Below, piece after piece: positions 62,196 to 63,276 of a stretch of 63,276 nt of DNA (its first letter is position 1; the number at the start of each line of letters is the position of its first letter). The notes below the pieces were generated by a model. The model made no database searches. It was not told the origin of the DNA and worked only from the letters and a program-made list of their open reading frames with translations. The DNA comes from Prochlorococcus sp. AG-436-D21 (lineage in GTDB: Bacteria > Cyanobacteriota > Cyanobacteriia > PCC-6307 > Cyanobiaceae): positions 1-63,276 of the forward strand of contig QCPF01000006.1 of assembly GCA_003212655.1 (NCBI GenBank), written 5' to 3'. The translations under genes were made by a program, and so were the position numbers.

Positions 62196-63276
62196 ATGAT
62201 ATCAAAACTTAAATTTATAGAAAAATTTAGAGAAGTCAAAAACTTAGAGATCATTGAAAATAAATCCGATGTAAAAAGACTTTCAAAAGATTTTTATAAC
62301 TACTCTCCAATCCTTACTGAAAAATTAGAAGAATGTATTGCTGATTTGGTGGTAAGACCTAGTGATTATAAAGCGGTAAAGGAAGTAGCAGAAATTTGTT
62401 GGGAATTTTCTATCCCACTTACTTTAAGGGGTTCAGGTACAGGTAATTATGGACAAGCTGTCCCATTATTTAAAGGAGTTGTAATGCAGATGAGTCAATT
62501 AAATAAGTTAGAAGAATTTGATCCAGATACAGGCTTTGTAAAAGTACAGTCTGGCTGTGTTATGGGAGATTTGAATAAACAATTAGAGAAATATGGGAGG
62601 GAATTGAGGTTACTTCCTAGTACTTGGAAAACTGCAACAATTGGAGGTTTTATTGCAGGTGGATCAGGAGGCATTGGTTCCATTAGGTGGGGATTTTTAA
62701 GAGATCCAGGAAATCTTATAGGTTTAGAGGTAGTAACGATGAATGAAAAACCTGCATTGTTAAAATTTGATGCTGAAGAATCCGAACCTCTAAATCATGC
62801 TTATGGGACTAATGGAATAATTACTTCTTTATTACTTGCTACTGATATCAAACGTAAGTGGTACTCAATAGTTATCGACTGTATTGAATTTGAAAAAACA
62901 ATAGAAATATTAAAAACTCTTACTAGCGCAGCAATTAATCTGAAATTAGGAGCAATTCTTGAAGAAGAAATTGTAGATCAAATGCCAAAATGGTTTAAAA
63001 GTAAATCTAAAAGTCACAAGATATTAATTCAATCTACTCTTGGAGGAATAAAAACCATCGAGCTAATTTGTAAAAAATTTAAAGTTGAATCTACCCTACT
63101 TGGTGAAGAAGAAAAGCTTGTTAACGGAATTTCTGAAGTCGTATGGAATCATACAACTCTTCATATGAGGTCTAGGGATAAAAATTGGACGTATTTACAG
63201 ATGCTTTTGCCACTTAATAATGAACTAGAATTAATTAATTTTTTGAAAAAAAAATGGGGTAAAAAAGTTCTTTGGC
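62196..63276 (+). CDS. FAD-linked oxidase (GlcD/lactate-dehydrogenase type), runs off the right edge
   Basis: The ATG at 62196 opens a frame that is still open at the last base (about 360 codons). Residues about 40-200 form a FAD_binding_4 domain: VVRPSDYKAVKEVAEIC, the flavin loop PLTLRGSGTGNYGQAVPL, VKVQSGCVMGDLN, and GGFIAGGSGGIGSIRWGFLRDPG. Later residues enter the C-terminal oxidase domain. Families with this layout oxidise 2-hydroxy acids such as glycolate or D-lactate, or other alcohols. In a phototroph, glycolate is a plausible substrate but the sequence does not settle it. Confidence 0.85.
   Translation, partial: MISKLKFIEKFREVKNLEIIENKSDVKRLSKDFYNYSPILTEKLEECIADLVVRPSDYKAVKEVAEICWEFSIPLTLRGSGTGNYGQAVPLFKGVVMQMSQLNKLEEFDPDTGFVKVQSGCVMGDLNKQLEKYGRELRLLPSTWKTATIGGFIAGGSGGIGSIRWGFLRDPGNLIGLEVVTMNEKPALLKFDAEESEPLNHAYGTNGIITSLLLATDIKRKWYSIVIDCIEFEKTIEILKTLTSAAINLKLGAILEEEIVDQMPKWFKSKSKSHKILIQSTLGGIKTIELICKKFKVESTLLGEEEKLVNGISEVVWNHTTLHMRSRDKNWTYLQMLLPLNNELELINFLKKKWGKKVLW

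Noticed and set aside
1-63276. Insertion sequences, prophage, CRISPR array or genomic island
   Set aside because: No transposase, integrase, phage structural gene, direct repeat array or tRNA-adjacent attachment site was seen. The three tRNA genes are flanked by ordinary core genes.

Overview
The window reads as a piece of the chromosome of a high-light-adapted Prochlorococcus. The DNA is very AT-rich and genes are packed with tiny gaps or short overlaps. The gene set is cyanobacterial: kaiB and kaiC without kaiA, an NblS-type sensor kinase, plant-type ferredoxin, a high-light-inducible protein, a photosystem II S4-domain protein, ClpR beside ClpP, and several cyanobacterial DUF families (DUF1643, DUF1825, DUF2214, DUF3086, DUF3119). 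TTG is a frequent start codon. I saw no insertion sequence, prophage, integrase or CRISPR array. Species assignment rests on gene content and order, not on a database search.

Layout. 1-5.5 kb: edge of a drug/metabolite transporter, small membrane proteins, an HI0933-type flavoprotein, a GAF protein with a Cys cluster, DUF2214, DUF1643 and pirin. 5.6-12.8 kb: murD, a short-chain dehydrogenase, then a divergent pair made of a stand-alone NAD+-ligase-like adenylation domain and a photolyase-like protein whose two domains appear in swapped order; then DoxX, a pyridoxamine-phosphate-oxidase-like protein and a membrane methyltransferase-like protein. 12.8-23 kb: tRNA-Val, PSII S4 protein, serA, prmA, petF, a lumenal pentapeptide protein, rnz, SpoIID, truB, a methyltransferase, rpmA and rplU. 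23-29.4 kb: kaiBC, nblS, purD, purC. 29.4-35.5 kb: an outer-membrane block (Omp85, lpxC, fabZ, lpxA, lpxB) followed by an exported MsrA. 35.5-44.4 kb: pepA, a GIY-YIG-like protein, DUF1825, tyrS, pyrF, plsY, DUF3086, DUF3119, an MlaE-type permease, a GPH sugar symporter and tRNA-Gly. 44.4-50.9 kb: a glycogen debranching enzyme, a 620-bp sparsely coding stretch, HU, a run of tiny membrane or secreted proteins with an HLIP, a cbiB/cobD gene split by an apparent 1-nt frameshift, and ilvC. 51-60.8 kb: clpP and clpR, a PIN-TRAM protein, hemW-like, panB, SRP RNA, ftsZ, ftsQ, ddl, miaB and tRNA-His. 60.9 kb to the end: a cytosine-deaminase-like amidohydrolase and a truncated FAD-linked oxidase.

How it fits together. 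Most of the window is housekeeping: cell wall and division (murD, ddl, ftsQ, ftsZ), outer membrane (Omp85, lpx genes), purine and pyrimidine synthesis, amino-acid synthesis, translation, and light or stress signalling. The least ordinary part is the divergent pair at 8.45-10.63 kb. It joins a minimal ligase-like nucleotidyltransferase and an apparently circularly permuted photolyase across a shared 275-bp intergenic region, and is the best candidate here for an undescribed repair-related system. The second item is the broken cbiB reading frame, and the third is the set of unrecognised small membrane proteins, including a pair that share a C-terminal SLYP tail.
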